From the NCBI GenBank assembly GCA_013423385.1, contig BLZA01000049.1:186001-250000 (forward strand): DNA of 64,000 bases. The letters are read 5' to 3'. Both the position numbers and the translations under genes were made by a program. Below are positions 46,301 to 59,121 of the stretch, piece by piece (within the stretch, counting starts at the first letter, position 1; each line of letters starts with the position of its first letter). This DNA is from Naganishia liquefaciens. Taxonomy: Eukaryota; Basidiomycota; Tremellomycetes; Filobasidiales; Filobasidiaceae. The notes under the pieces were generated by a model. It searched no databases, had not been told where the DNA came from, and was given only the letters and a program-made list of their open reading frames with translations.

Positions 46301-47283
46301 CACCGTCGGCAAAGGCGCCGAGATTTGGCTTGAAAGACTTTGCCTCATCCGCGTCTTCGCCTTCATTGGGTCTTGTGGACCGGGAGCCTGACGAGGGTCG
46401 CCGTGTTTCCTCCATATCCGAATCAGAAAGATCGATGTCGATATCATTTTCGTTTTCTGACTCTTCGTCCGTTGGTAAGCGGTCGATAGACCTTGCGAGA
46501 ACCTTCAAGGCGGTTCAATCAAATTCAAGTTTTCACTATTGAGCCGCGAACGACTCACCTTGTCCTTGCCCTTGCTCTTCTTGGTCTGCTGGGAAGACTT
46601 CTTTTTCAGAACCCTCATTGCATCTCCCCATCGCTCCTCGTCGGTCCCTTCACTCCCGTTCCATGCCGCATCACTGTCAACCTCCTCGCTCCCGCCATCG
46701 AGCTCCTCATCCTCGTCGAAATTCATCAACTGCTCACTGGCAATCATTCTCGCCGCTTTTCGAATCCGCTTGGCCATATCATCGCCATCCTCATCCTCAT
46801 CATCATCCGAAGCGTCATTCATCGGATTACGGCCGCGCAAGCCTCGCTTGCCGCCGCGCGAGGACCCACCGGCAAAGGCGGCCTCATCGCGCGAGAGCTC
46901 AAACTTGCTCGACTCGGTGCGCGAGCGCTTGACATGATCCGGTGCATATTCGTAGACGTTGAGCCCCTGCATGTTTGCCTCCTCGATGGCGGCGTCTGCA
47001 GCGGACCGTCGTTTCTTGGTGCTGGTATCCTTCTTCCCCGATGCCGATTCTTCTGTGACAGCCGACGCTTTGCCCTTCTTTGCAGGCTTGTCATCGAGCT
47101 GGCGCATGGCATTCATGAGGTGCGAGCCATCCTTTGCGGTCTTCTTCTTCTTCTTGTTGCGTCCTGTTGCCGTCTGCGATTCACCGTTGGCGTGGGATTT
47201 GGGACCCGAGCTGTAAGAGGCCGATGAGAAGGGCGCCTTGGCTCCGCCTCTTGCGCCGCTGGAGCCTCCGAATGATCGCGCCA
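43388..47283 (-). CDS. UTP14: U3 snoRNP / SSU processome protein Utp14
   Basis: Activates the helicase Dhr1 during 18S pre-rRNA processing in the nucleolus. The start at 47283 gives MARSFGGSSGARGGAKAPFS. Acidic Ser/Asp/Glu-rich segments dominate the first third. Family blocks follow: ALLKADMASKDSKNGPTSIL, PLPTVVTERLAREAAYEQTK, RRQRELLFREEARAKRISKI and KIKSKTYRKIARKRAAKNGG. Then come GIFGMKFMQRAM, NPWAELGS, AFAGDNVIEDFAAEKQ and TLAGWGSWGGKGVKKNRN. The final exon, after a 60-base intron, reads PGAIIDPVSRMF and stops at 43388-43390, matching the usual Utp14 end. Introns also sit near 44452-44512, 45380-45437, 45811-45850 and 46504-46557. The gene is convergent with RIB5 (67 bases apart) and divergent from GCD6. 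Confidence 0.9.
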
Positions 47284-47564
47284 TGATGTGTAGCTGGCGT
47301 TTGGGCAATGGTGTCTGGAGGCCGAGTCCTGTCAGGGCACTCACTCGACCTCTTCTATCTGGCATGGCTGCTTGCTTCAACTTTTGCCGCGGCGGTCGCT
47401 TTGGATCCGAACCATCCCGGCGGCCGAAATTCTCGATCGCACGCGTCTGCAAGTCGGTTTGTGCCTCTTCAAGTCTTCGTGCGAGACCTGCCAGACAGTT
47501 GGGCCTCAGCCGTGACGTCCCCGTCCGATTCCACTCGGCTCGTCTCATCCCAGCGCACCCCATC
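47284..47564. promoter_or_regulatory. Bidirectional promoter, UTP14 / GCD6
   Basis: 281 bases separate the two start codons, which point away from each other. Both genes serve protein synthesis (ribosome biogenesis and initiation), so co-regulation from this interval is plausible (inference). Confidence 0.5.
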
Positions 47565-50323
47565 ATGCCTCCGAAAAAGGGAACAAAGCATGACCAAAAA
47601 TCCGCAGCAGCGGCCAACCAAGATCTGGACAGCGCAGAACAGGACCCCTTGCAGGCCGTCATTCTGGCAGACTCGTTCAACAGGCGTTTCGATGTGCTCT
47701 GTGTTGACAAGCCCCGTGTAAGATTTTCCTTGCGTGTATGCGGTCAACTTCAAGCGCTGACCCGGAATACAGTGCCTGCTTCCCATGCTTGGCGTGCCTC
47801 TGCTGACATGGACCCTGGAAAGCTTGAGCCTGTCAAATATCACCGAAGTCATCATCTTTTGCACGGCGCATGCAGATGCCATCCGAGAATTCGTTGCGTA
47901 AGCATCGTACAAAGTCAACCCGGTTATTTTGACTGATCCCTTGTCTTTGCAGATCTTCACCATACTCGAAAACCCTCAACGTACAATGCGTGTCAGACTC
48001 GCTCTCCCGCTCAGCTGGCGACGCCTTGCGTAAATTGGATTCCATGCAGATCATCAACCCCAAGATACCCTTCCTCTTGCTGCACTCTCCCATCGTCGGC
48101 AATGTGGACCTGAGTCAGCTGATACGACAGCATCAGGCATTGCGGGCCGTCGACCCGAACGTGATCATGAGTGTCGGAGTCGGAATTGGCGGCCGGTAAG
48201 TAACATCGCACCAGCCACGAATTGTCCTGACGTGACCCGCCCTCGCCGGCTCAGACGACACCCAGAGTCCCCCATCATGGTTGTCAACCCCAAGAGCTCC
48301 CATCTACTGCAATACACCCCGCGCCCAATACTCCCACACGACTCCCGTTTCCGTCTCCCCGCTTCCCTCATCCTCGACTCGGCAACACCCCACTCTCTCG
48401 CCCTCGAAATCTGGTCAGGCCCCTCCACGCGCTCCTACGCTTTCCCACCCGCTCCAACGCTCGACTCACCCAACCAGCCTACCGCTTCATCCCTCGCTTC
48501 CGCTGGTGGCTATCGCGACCTGGGTATCGATGTATGCGAAGCAGATATTCCGGCGCAATTGACGGAGAACTTTGATTGGAATGATCTGCGGCGGCATCTC
48601 GTGCGGGGTGTGTTGCAGGCTGATTTGCTCGGGAAGAAGATCGCGGTCGTCAAGGTGACGGGAAAGGACGATACGGCAGAGCTTGCCGGTACCGATGCGC
48701 CAAAGGTTTCGGGTATCGGAATGGGCAAGGGTCGATACGTCGAGAGAGTGCGAGATACGCGGACGTACGCCGATATCACGTGAGTGTATACTGTCGTGGT
48801 GTTCGCCCGTCTCAAACCTCATTCTCGTTTTCGATAATAGCCGCGATGTCCTCCGACGTTGGGTGTTCCCGCTGGTACCGGATGCCGGTATAGTGTCAAA
48901 AGTCGAGTATGAGCTTCGACGTGCGGGCGTGTACATTGCCAAGGATGGTGTCAAGTTGGCCAGGTGAGAGGCGTTGCAAGCGATTCGAGTTCCCCTGCTC
49001 ACCTGCCTGCGAACAGAACGGCTCAGGTCCAGGGTCCCTGTCTGATCGGCCCAAAGACATCTCTGGCATCCAACACGTTTATCAAGAATTCGACGATCGG
49101 ATCAAACTGCCAGATACACCCCCACACGCGTGTCTCCAACTCTTTTGTTTTCGAAAACGTCAAGATTGGCAAATCGTGTACACTCGAGACGTGTATCGTC
49201 GGCAAGGGCGTAGTCATCGAAGAAGGCGTCGTCGTAGGACGCGGCGCATTGCTGGGTGACGGCGTTCGGATCGGAAAGGGAACAGTCATTCAGCCGTTCG
49301 CTCGAGTCGGCAGGACGCCGTTTGTCAAGGAAGATGAGGATAGCGATGAAGAGGATGAAACGGGAAAACCAGGAGGTAGGCGCACATTTGATCGAGTCTT
49401 TGGACATGGCTGACGGCCTTGAGATGCAGCTGACGCCCAGAAGCTGGAGGGCGCAACCTCTGTCGGCTACATTTGGCCAGCAGACGATATGGACGAGACT
49501 CTGTCAGACGACGAGGACGAACGCGAGCTGCTCGACCCATACGAGCACCCTGATAACAAGCGATTATTGCAATTGGGACGCGACCTAGACGACGATGTTT
49601 CAGACACCGAATCGACGTGTTCCACCCTGTCTCGTGCATCATCATCCGAGGCATCATCCATGTCTCTCGCCTCCTCGACGGGTATACCTGTCGGTGTCGC
49701 ATCCGCTGCCGACTTCTCGGTCGAAGCCAAGCTTACGCTGGAACGCAACATTAACGAAAACCACAGCGTTTCCGATACGATTCTCGAACTCAAGACACTG
49801 ATGCTGAGCTCCAACGTCGGTATCAGCGGTCCCGGCGGTGGTCGAGAGGCCGTCGTGGCCTGCTTGATGGGCTACATCGACGTTACCAAGGGCGCAAAGG
49901 AGGTCAAGATCAAGAGTGAACAGGTATGGACCAAGTGGGGAGGTATCTTGGCAGGCTTGAATGCACCTCCGGTGGATTCCATACTCGAGGTTCAGGTGAG
50001 TCGCACCTCGAGCTGTACGGGACAATGATTGACGTTTTACGCCTTTATAGCGGTATTGTGTCCACAATGCAGCGTACGGGCCATTCTTCCACTTTTTCCT
50101 GAACGCACTCTATACCGCTGATGTGGTCGAATCATCTCATGTCATCGGATGGTATCGATCTGAAGCTGCCCGTGGTCGTGGCGAAGATGCAGACCTGGAA
50201 GATGACTGGAAAGCACTGTGGGAGCGAGGAAGGATGTTTGTTACCGCGATGATGGAGGCTGAAGAAAGCGAGGATGAAGATGATGACGAAGAGGAAGATG
50301 AGGACGAGAGTGAGGAAGAGTAG
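47565..50323 (+). CDS. GCD6: eIF2B epsilon subunit, catalytic GEF
   Basis: Catalytic subunit of the eIF2 guanine-nucleotide exchange factor. The start at 47565 gives MPPKKGTKHDQKSAAAANQD. The N-terminal nucleotidyl-transferase-like fold shows PLQAVILADSFNRRFDVL, LLPMLGVPLLTWTLESLS and FLLLHSPIVGNVDLS. Left-handed beta-helix repeats follow: VQGPCLIGPKTSLASNTFIK, SFVFENVKIGKSCTLETCIV and GALLGDGVRIGKGTVIQPFA. The C-terminal W2/HEAT domain includes LTLERNINENHSVSDTILEL and the segment after VSDTILELKTLMLSSN, and ends in a run of Asp/Glu with TAG at 50321. Six introns, including one near 49375-49433. The acidic end is in keeping with eIF2-beta binding by this family. Confidence 0.9.
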
Positions 50324-51045
50324 TTGGTTTTGGGTATAGATGCGAATACCATGATCATAGCGTATGCATAATTAGGCACTCCCATGGAATGTATGCTCTG
50401 CCTTTGCAATCGCCTACAACGCGAGGCATTCATTTTTTTTTTTTGGAATCGCGTCAGCATAGTTGCGTACAATGCATTCTTGCCTTTTGTCAAGAGGAGA
50501 GCGAAAGTCATGGTGGCCTGCTCTTGACGCAGACATGTCTTGCCCACTGATCATCGATTCGAAAACAATATGCCGGGACTATTATCGAGGATTCGAAATT
50601 AGTCTGCCAGACCGCGAGACAGTCACATGTTCGTTCGGCTCTGCGGCTACCGACGCGCGTGGTAATCAACTCAACGCCGGTTATTGGGCCGGAACAACCC
50701 CGAGCGGCGCAAGCCAGGCAGACGTCGTTGCTGGCTCTTGTCGATATTTTGACCATCTGCCGTCTTCACTGCATACGATTCGAAATCGGCGTAATCCTTT
50801 GAGAGCCTTATCAGTACACCCCTCGATTTCTATCGGTTTCCCACTCCGCCAGAAATCTCTGCCAGTCATCACGAGTGGCCCATAACTTTCCGCATCGCCC
50901 GATCGCCTAGTGAGCATTCCGCCGCGAACGGTCCGAAGCCGACTCGCTGATATAAACCATTGCCATGATTGACTTTTGGGCTAGATAGCTTTCATCACCG
51001 CGCCTCGCTTTGCAAATCGTCGTCTCGTACCTTGCCTTCGCAATC
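50324..51045. other. Intergenic, GCD6 3' / AAT2 5'
   Basis: About 720 bases. A homopolymer T tract lies near 50430-50442. An open frame at 50463-50885 has no recognisable domain and is judged random. Confidence 0.5.
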
Positions 51046-52890
<1,845 letters not shown>

Positions 52891-53175
52891 GTGGGGCACA
52901 GGCGATGTCGCAAGGTCATGCATGTATGGAGAGCGTAGTTCAAGGTAGAGGACAAAAATTGTAACGCATCAGACTGTTTCTCGAAGATGACGATGGACGA
53001 TTTTGGGACCATGAGAGTCTGCTTGAAAGATTTCATGCGCATCGCGAGGATCCTCTGTACCTCAACGCATAGTCGTATGACCTGGAATGACTTGTTGATC
53101 CTTCTTGAGCGCCAGATATAAAAAAGCATCCACGCGGTAATTCCATGGACTCAATAACCGGACCAGAAAAAGTTG
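52891..53175. other. Intergenic between AAT2 and tRNA-Gly
   Basis: Both features run 3'-end first into this 285-base interval. Includes the T5 Pol III terminator of the tRNA (aaaaa on the + strand near 53167-53171). Confidence 0.55.
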
Positions 53176-53265
53176 TATCTCCAAGGGGAGTCGAACCCCT
53201 GCCGATCGCAAGTTGAGCCGTTGAGGCAATGGCAAGCGACCATGATACCGTTTCACCATAGAGAT
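53176..53265 (-). tRNA. tRNA-Gly(GCC) with a 19-base intron
   Basis: Minus-strand cloverleaf: acceptor atctcta/tggagat with discriminator A; D arm gtga...tcat around aacggta; anticodon stem gtcgc/gcgat; T arm agggg-ttcgact-cccct. The loop reads ttGCCA with anticodon GCC, then a 19-base insertion at the 37/38 position. Box B is ggttcgactcc. A T5 terminator follows the 3' end. The short 4-base variable region and A73 fit glycine. Confidence 0.72.
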
Positions 53266-54783
53266 GTTGAATGCTGCTTTGCAGCTCACACAAAATATGA
53301 ATGCCTCGACAAAGCTCGAAACCCCCTTGTTTTTTCGAGAGTACGCTTCGCTCGCTCTGGCGAGCTCGCTTTCTCTATTGCTTTTTGCATACCTATTTAT
53401 GCCTATCATTCTGCCTGCACATGATGTTCGTCACATCAAGTTGAGCATCAAATCCCAACAGTCGACTTTGCCTGGACTGTGAATGCCGATGAATTTGTGC
53501 AGCGTGCTGTCCCGCAGCACCCCGTGACATGCAGTCGCGCGAGACAAGTATAAGAGCTACTAGTGTGGAATGCCAGAGCTGATGCCAGTGAACCGGCAGG
53601 GATAAGATTCAAGCCAGTAGCTATGCCAGTGCGCTCTGTTGGCTCTCGGTTCCCCTCACTGTGCTTGCATCTATTTTTGAGTGCGCAATATCCTGAAACT
53701 GCTTAAGCGAGCGCCTCGTAAACAATGGGAAGCGATGGCCGACTCTGGACAGTGACACGTCCATCGTGCTACCTAAACAATAGACACTCGATCAACCTGA
53801 GGAAAACTGAAAGCCCTCTGTGCCCTGCCTGTCAGCTTGAGTCTGTCAATTAGTCGGTTTGCTCACTGCTCCACAGCGTCATTCTCCAGGCATCACCGTT
53901 CGTTCCGTCCTGTAAGACCATCCTCATCAGCTCACTGTATCGCCTACAATCAGCTTGACACAGCGTATCTCCACAGATAGCTCTTTCGCTACCCACACTC
54001 CTTTTCCACCCACGTCCGTCACGACACATTGCGCTTTTCGCCTTTTGGCACCACCGCAATCCCCTATACTTTGGGTCATAATTACCTCTCGAGCACCAGT
54101 ATTACCTCGCTCAGGGAAAACAGCCGAATCGATCCGCCAGCAGCCTCGACAGGACCACGCAAGAGTCCACGTACAGTGATCCCCAGGTTCGTCGACTCTT
54201 TGGCATAGTCCTTTGTGAGTACATGCGACCCGTTCTCCTTTCCCACTTCTTGCGAACTCGGCATCCCGACTTGGCCGAGATCATGCCTTTGAAGGCGAAG
54301 GCCCTTTGTCTCCACAGCCGTCCATGCATTTGGGCTGAGTCGCAAGCCTTCCAGCGATCCCATATTTGGTCGTCATGCTGATCTATTATTTTGTCTTGTA
54401 TCTCTTACACTGTTCAATTTTACATTCGCGCGGTCACTATCGAATCAACGTCTAAACGACGGAATGGCACTTTGCACATCAATATATCGCACCGCTTCGA
54501 TCATCACCCCATCATTGTTCTTCCGCTTGCGATTCCCAACTTCGCGTTCACCCTATCTCTTTTCTTCCTTTGACATTTCGACTCGTCTTCCGCGATTTGG
54601 CGGCCTTCCTAACTCAGCTATCGCGCTCGATTTCGCTAACAACATACATCCGACTCGACTCGAAACACTCCTCGAGCCACAAGCGGACCCCCACACTCTT
54701 TTCGTGACAGGACTCTTCCTTCTACAACTGCCTTTTCGTGTCTTTCGATAACAAACTAGACAACGCCACAAGACACTTTCAAG
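53266..54783. other. Long intergenic region upstream of the secreted protein
   Basis: About 1.5 kb with no supportable gene. A short stretch near 53336-53360 (gtacgcttcgctcgctctgg) resembles the core of the 25-base array at 11.4 kb. The last 200 bases are pyrimidine-rich, as in a 5' leader. Confidence 0.5.
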
Positions 54784-56158
54784 ATGTTGTTCAACGCACT
54801 TTCTACCGTCGCTCTTTTGCTGACGACCATTACCGGCGCCGACGCCCTTCGATCGGACCGACACCACCGAGGTCTCGAACACCGACATGTCGCCCATGTT
54901 CCTGCCGACAAGCGAACCTTTACCTTCTCCGCCAATGCCACTGCCGGCGCGCAGATTGGCAAGCGAAGAATTGAATCGGGCTTGGAGGGACTTGACCCTT
55001 CCAACTCGACCCACTCATTGGGCAAGCGAGCTTACGATAACATGCGAGCTACTTTCTATGCTATCGGTTCGTGGCCATTGCCAGCCAACACAGACGTCGC
55101 AGCTAACAGGTTGACCGCCCTTTGACAGGTCTTGGAGCTTGTGGACAATACAACAGTGAACCCGACTTCATTGTTGCCCTCAACTCGGCTCAATACGGTG
55201 GCGGTTACCCTGGTCCGGAATGTTTCAAGTACATCACCATCACCGGTGGTCCCAAGAACGGTCATGCTGTTGCTCGAATCATGGACGAGTGAGTACCCTG
55301 AAAGTCAAGAGATGATTTCACAGCTGATTCCTCGCTGCAGATGCCCCACTTGCCCTTACGGTGGTCTGGATATGAGTATCGCATTGTTCGAGTGAGTGTT
55401 CCAGCGCTGTTACTGCTAGCCCTTTCTCATTCGTCATATCAGACAATTCGCCACACAAGATGACGGTGTGGCTTCTGTCACTTGGTGGTACAACGACGAA
55501 GTGAGTGAAGCCACAAGTTCGTGGATTATCACGGCTTACACAAAAGTCGCATTAGGCACCCGCTCCGGCCCCGACAACTAGCGAGACCCCCACATCTACT
55601 TGGGTTGCTCCGACTACGTCCACCACTCCCGCCTGGACTCCTCCGGCACCGACATCCACGTGGCAAGCTCCTTCGCCTTCCACGAGCAGCACTCCCAGTG
55701 TAAGTGAAAGTCGCGCGACAACCAACCGCATACTCATGTGTAAATAGTCCGTTTGGCAGGCCCCGACGACTTCATCATCGGTCTGGGTCGCTCCCACCAC
55801 CAGCTCGACAAGCACTTGGCAAGCTCCCTCCTCTAGCAGCACATGGAGCAGCTCTAGCAGCGTCTGGACATCTAGCAGTTCCAGCGCACCTGCCTCGTCG
55901 AGCTCGGCCATTTCTACTGGCCGTGCCATTAGCGCCAGCGTGACAAACCTGGTCAAGGTCAGCACTCGGGTTTCTACGGCTTCTGGCTCTGTCAGCACCG
56001 CGGCGCCGACCACGACTTCGCTTTCCGATGGCAGCGACTCGGATGACGACTCGACTCCCGGCGCCGCCGCGGTCGCAAGCAACCTGGACATGCTCAGCAC
56101 CTACACCGCTCAGCTTGGTAGCCTGGTTGTCGTTGCCGCCCAAATGGTCATTCAATAA
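54784..56158 (+). CDS. Secreted double-psi beta-barrel protein with Ser/Thr-Trp repeats
   Basis: Extracellular protein of the RlpA/expansin-like DPBB family common in basidiomycetes. The start at 54784 gives MLFNALSTVALLLTTITGAD, a clear signal peptide. Lys-Arg sites (DKR, GKR) suggest Kex2 processing. The barrel has RATFYAIGLGACGQYNSEPD, ALNSAQYGGGYPGPECFKYI and ARIMDECPTCPYGGLDMSIA, with the conserved Cys and Asp-Glu/Cys pairs. A linker rich in Ser/Thr/Pro then repeats W-x-A-P (WVAP, WQAP, WQAP, WVAP, WQAP) about every 13-20 residues. The C-terminus has a Ser/Asp patch and hydrophobic LGSLVVVAAQMVI, a possible GPI signal. Five short introns. The protein probably acts in or on the cell wall (inference). 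Confidence 0.82.
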
Positions 56159-56578
56159 AAGGCTCTCAATGGTCGACTTATGGCAGATCTGTGATCATGC
56201 GACACACCAGGAAGGGTTAGGGTACAGGCTACCCTGGCTTCGCATAACCCCTCCTGGATGACCGAATGAAGCAGAAGACATCGATCCTTTCTCCTTCAAT
56301 GCGGACATTGTCGTGGCCGTGAGGCCAAGACGCTTATACCCTTGGTTCAGGAACACAAGTCATGGCTGTCGACAACTGTCGTCGGTCCTTCCTGTGTTTC
56401 AGTGTATATCTTTTCTTTCTCTTCTCTCTACACTGTTTCTGAATAAGATGATCCATCATCGCCTGTATCGACACCTACATGGATCTGTATTCGATAGCTG
56501 CAAGGGTGATGATCATGTTTGCAGACCATTCACAAACACTCTAGAAGTAAACGTAACTGGACCGACAAGGGGACGTAG
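56159..56578. other. Convergent intergenic region
   Basis: About 420 bases between the secreted-protein gene and the E2 gene; a 3' UTR region. No gene seen. Confidence 0.5.
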
Positions 56579-57553
56579 TCATGCTGTTGTTGTTGTCAGA
56601 TGCCGTGGCATCTTGACATGCTGAAGTGACACCGAATTGTTTCGTCAGATCACTTCGCATACTAAGAGCAGCACAATCTTTTGGATCAGTCGGTTCTGAA
56701 GACTGAGCAGTCACAGCGACAAACCTTTGCTGTATAATCCGCGGCATTCTTGTCATACTCTTTCCTGTCACTTCGATAGAGCTCGGCCTGCGAAAATTAT
56801 TACATGAGTTTCTGCGTTTCTAACACCTGCTTCTCCGGCGTGCTCACAATGGAAGTGACCAAGGGGTCGTCGGGATTCGGCGTTTGCAGGAGATCATAGA
56901 GGGCTTGTATCACTGTTGGAGTCGAGGTATCATGAGCGAACCAGATGACTCTGTCATTGACAATCCACGTACCGCTGCTGATCTTGGTCGCCGGTTTCCA
57001 GTTCTCTGTTTTCAATAAGCCGATACAGATGCTGCAAGGGAACCCGCGTCAACACATGTCTGCTTGTAACAGCTCCTATCTAAAGGTCAGAAACCCAAGA
57101 CTCACTTTCCGTCACTATCTATATTAGGATGGTAGATTCGCGTCTTGAATCTGAACTGCAAGGAAGGGGTTGATAGTCTTAGCGCAATTACCTTGAGGAG
57201 CAGACGAGCGGGAATACGGCTTACAGTTGGAGCCTTGAAGGGGTACTGATCACCGAACTTGACAATGATCGTGAACCTTCCACCCTTGTACGGTGTGTCT
57301 CTCTGTCACAAGCGATTCGAAAATGAGCCGAGGAGCGCAATCACGCCAAGATAGGAGGCGAACGAACGGGTCCATCCATAAACAAGTGCCATTCCGTGAG
57401 ATCTTCATCTTTGGACTGAACTATGACGTGCGGCAGCGGGTTCTTTTGAAAGTCTGTCAACTCCTGAAAGCGCGAGTAGGAATCAGAGCCAGTCTTGAGG
57501 AAAGCTTGTGGACTACTTGCCTTCTGGATTCTGCGTAATGATGTTGCCGCCAT
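56579..57553 (-). CDS. Ubiquitin-conjugating enzyme, UBE2L3-like
   Basis: E2 enzyme that transfers ubiquitin or a related modifier from E1 to E3 or substrate. The start at 57553 gives MAATSLRRIQK, then a GC-AG intron (57464-57520) and ELTDFQKNPLPHVIV. Further blocks are EDLTEWHLFMDGP, RDTPYKGGRFTIIVKFGDQY, TVRFKTRIYHPNID (HPN motif) and ICIGLLKTENWKPATKI with the active Cys. The last are VIQALYDLLQTPNPDDPLV and ELYRSDRKEYDKNAADYTAK. The ENWKPATK motif after the Cys is shared with UBE2L3/UbcH7. The C-terminal exon is uncertain: splicing to an acceptor near 56618 gives HVKMPRHLTTTTA and a stop at 56579; reading on would stop near 56700. Six introns. Confidence 0.83.
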
Positions 57554-57948
57554 GACGAATGGAGTTTAGACAGAAGGTGTGAAAGTCGTGGTGATCACGA
57601 CGAGCTGTCTGCCGCACGTTGAGGCCTCACAGGCAAGGTGTTGGGGCGATCTGGATGAGAATCTATGTACTACCGACTATGCGAGACTGAATGCGGTCCA
57701 TCGATCGAGCACGAGACCACGAAATGAACCATCATCAGAGCGAGTAATCCAGGAATGCTCGCGAGTGCTTCGACGACATTACCCATTACGAATCTGCTTC
57801 CGCGCCTCGCCGGGGGCCGGACAAAGCTGGCAGGCATTCCGCCCTAAAAGAAGCGCGCCAATCGGACCAAGCTTGATTGGGTGTTGACCTTGAATCAAGA
57901 CATCGTCGCACTAGCTATTCCCTCATCCCGCACCAAACATCCCACATC
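57554..57948. promoter_or_regulatory. Divergent promoter region, E2 / NDUFS6
   Basis: 395 bases between divergent start codons. Both promoters must lie here; no particular site is assigned. Confidence 0.45.
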
Positions 57949-58767
57949 ATGACCGCTCTCCTTCAACGTATCGGCGCTCCAAGCCGCTCCAGCAGCGCTC
58001 TAAAGTCCTTGGCCCGATGCGTCACCAACTCGGCCTCCAAGGAGGTTGTCGGCGCTGCCGGATCCCCTAAGCCATCGCAGGCCATCCCATACCAAGAAGC
58101 CGACGCCAACACGCCCAAGGAACTTTGGCAGGCGCCCAATCACCCCGGTACTTGGTCGCGCGGCCAGAATCCGAGACCGCACGCAATGAGTGGACCGAGG
58201 TTTGAGCAGAAGGATTTGCGGTTCCAGGCGGCGCCGTTTGCGGCGATGGATGCAGTAGCGCAGGATCCTATTCGGTTGGTGGATGGCAGGAGGGCGACGT
58301 GTGACGGAGGTGCGTCAAAAACGCAAGGCGTGGAGTACATGGGGTTTCGGTGTTGAAGTCCCGTCGTTTTCTAGGTGGCGGTCCCCTTGGTCATCCCAAG
58401 ATCTTCATCAACCTTGTGAGTCAGCGGCTGGACGAGCCGAGAACAATGACTTATTCTTCATCGATTTGCCAGGACAAGCCTGGTATGCATACGCCTGGTT
58501 CAAGTCAAGTGAGATGAAAACGCTAATTCTCTGTTTACCTCCTTACTTCGTCATCAGGACCCAAGCCATGCGGGTAAGTCTGATTTCTAAAGGAATCTCT
58601 TCACCAGACCGCTCATCATACCATCACCTTGCGTTATGTCGTTTCTTTCCCACAGTTACTGGTAAGTTGATCGTAGCAGGGATCAAATTAGAGGAAACTC
58701 TTACTGATTGCGATGCTTTTTGAATTCCAGTGGTATCCGATTCGAACAAGCTCACCACGAACACTAA
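57949..58767 (+). CDS. Complex I subunit NDUFS6 (13-kDa zinc protein)
   Basis: Zinc-binding accessory subunit of NADH:ubiquinone oxidoreductase. The start at 57949 gives MTALLQRIGAPSRSSSALKS, a plausible mitochondrial presequence. The body has TPKELWQAPNHPGTWS and a Zn motif assembled over six exons. These are 57949-58309, 58375-58415, 58473-58482 (10 bases), 58558-58573 (16 bases), 58656-58661 (6 bases) and 58731-58767. Joined, they read [20 protein letters not shown] followed by GPKPCGYCGIRFEQAHHEH and a stop. All Zn ligands of the family (Cys, His, Cys, Cys) are present only if every microexon is included, which strongly supports this structure. Confidence 0.88.
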
Positions 58768-59121
58768 ATGGATGGGAAGGCAGAGGAAAGGGTTGTACGA
58801 TTCTACGTGGAAAGGGAAGTGACCTGATTCCCGTCATATGTATTTGTCGGATTCATATCAAGTATATCACAAATATGCTTGTCTTCAAAATCTTCACGCG
58901 CGGAGTAGACTGCCTGGTGGGATCGGTTTCCCGTGACAAGGAAAGAGCATGCTCAGATATGCGCAGGTCTACGATAGGCTTCACGCAAATTTCGGGCTCG
59001 ATCGACGGTCGTGCAGCAACCCATCTCTCAGATATTAAGGTTGTGCTACAACCGATGAATTACAACAGACATGGTTCACACAATCGTAATACATGATAAC
59101 TGGAATACGGTTCGCCAGCCG
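58768..59121. other. Convergent intergenic region
   Basis: About 350 bases between NDUFS6 and the NNF1-like gene. No gene seen. Confidence 0.5.

Noticed and set aside
50463-50885. 140-residue open frame after GCD6
   Set aside because: No domain, no plausible intron partner, composition like random sequence.
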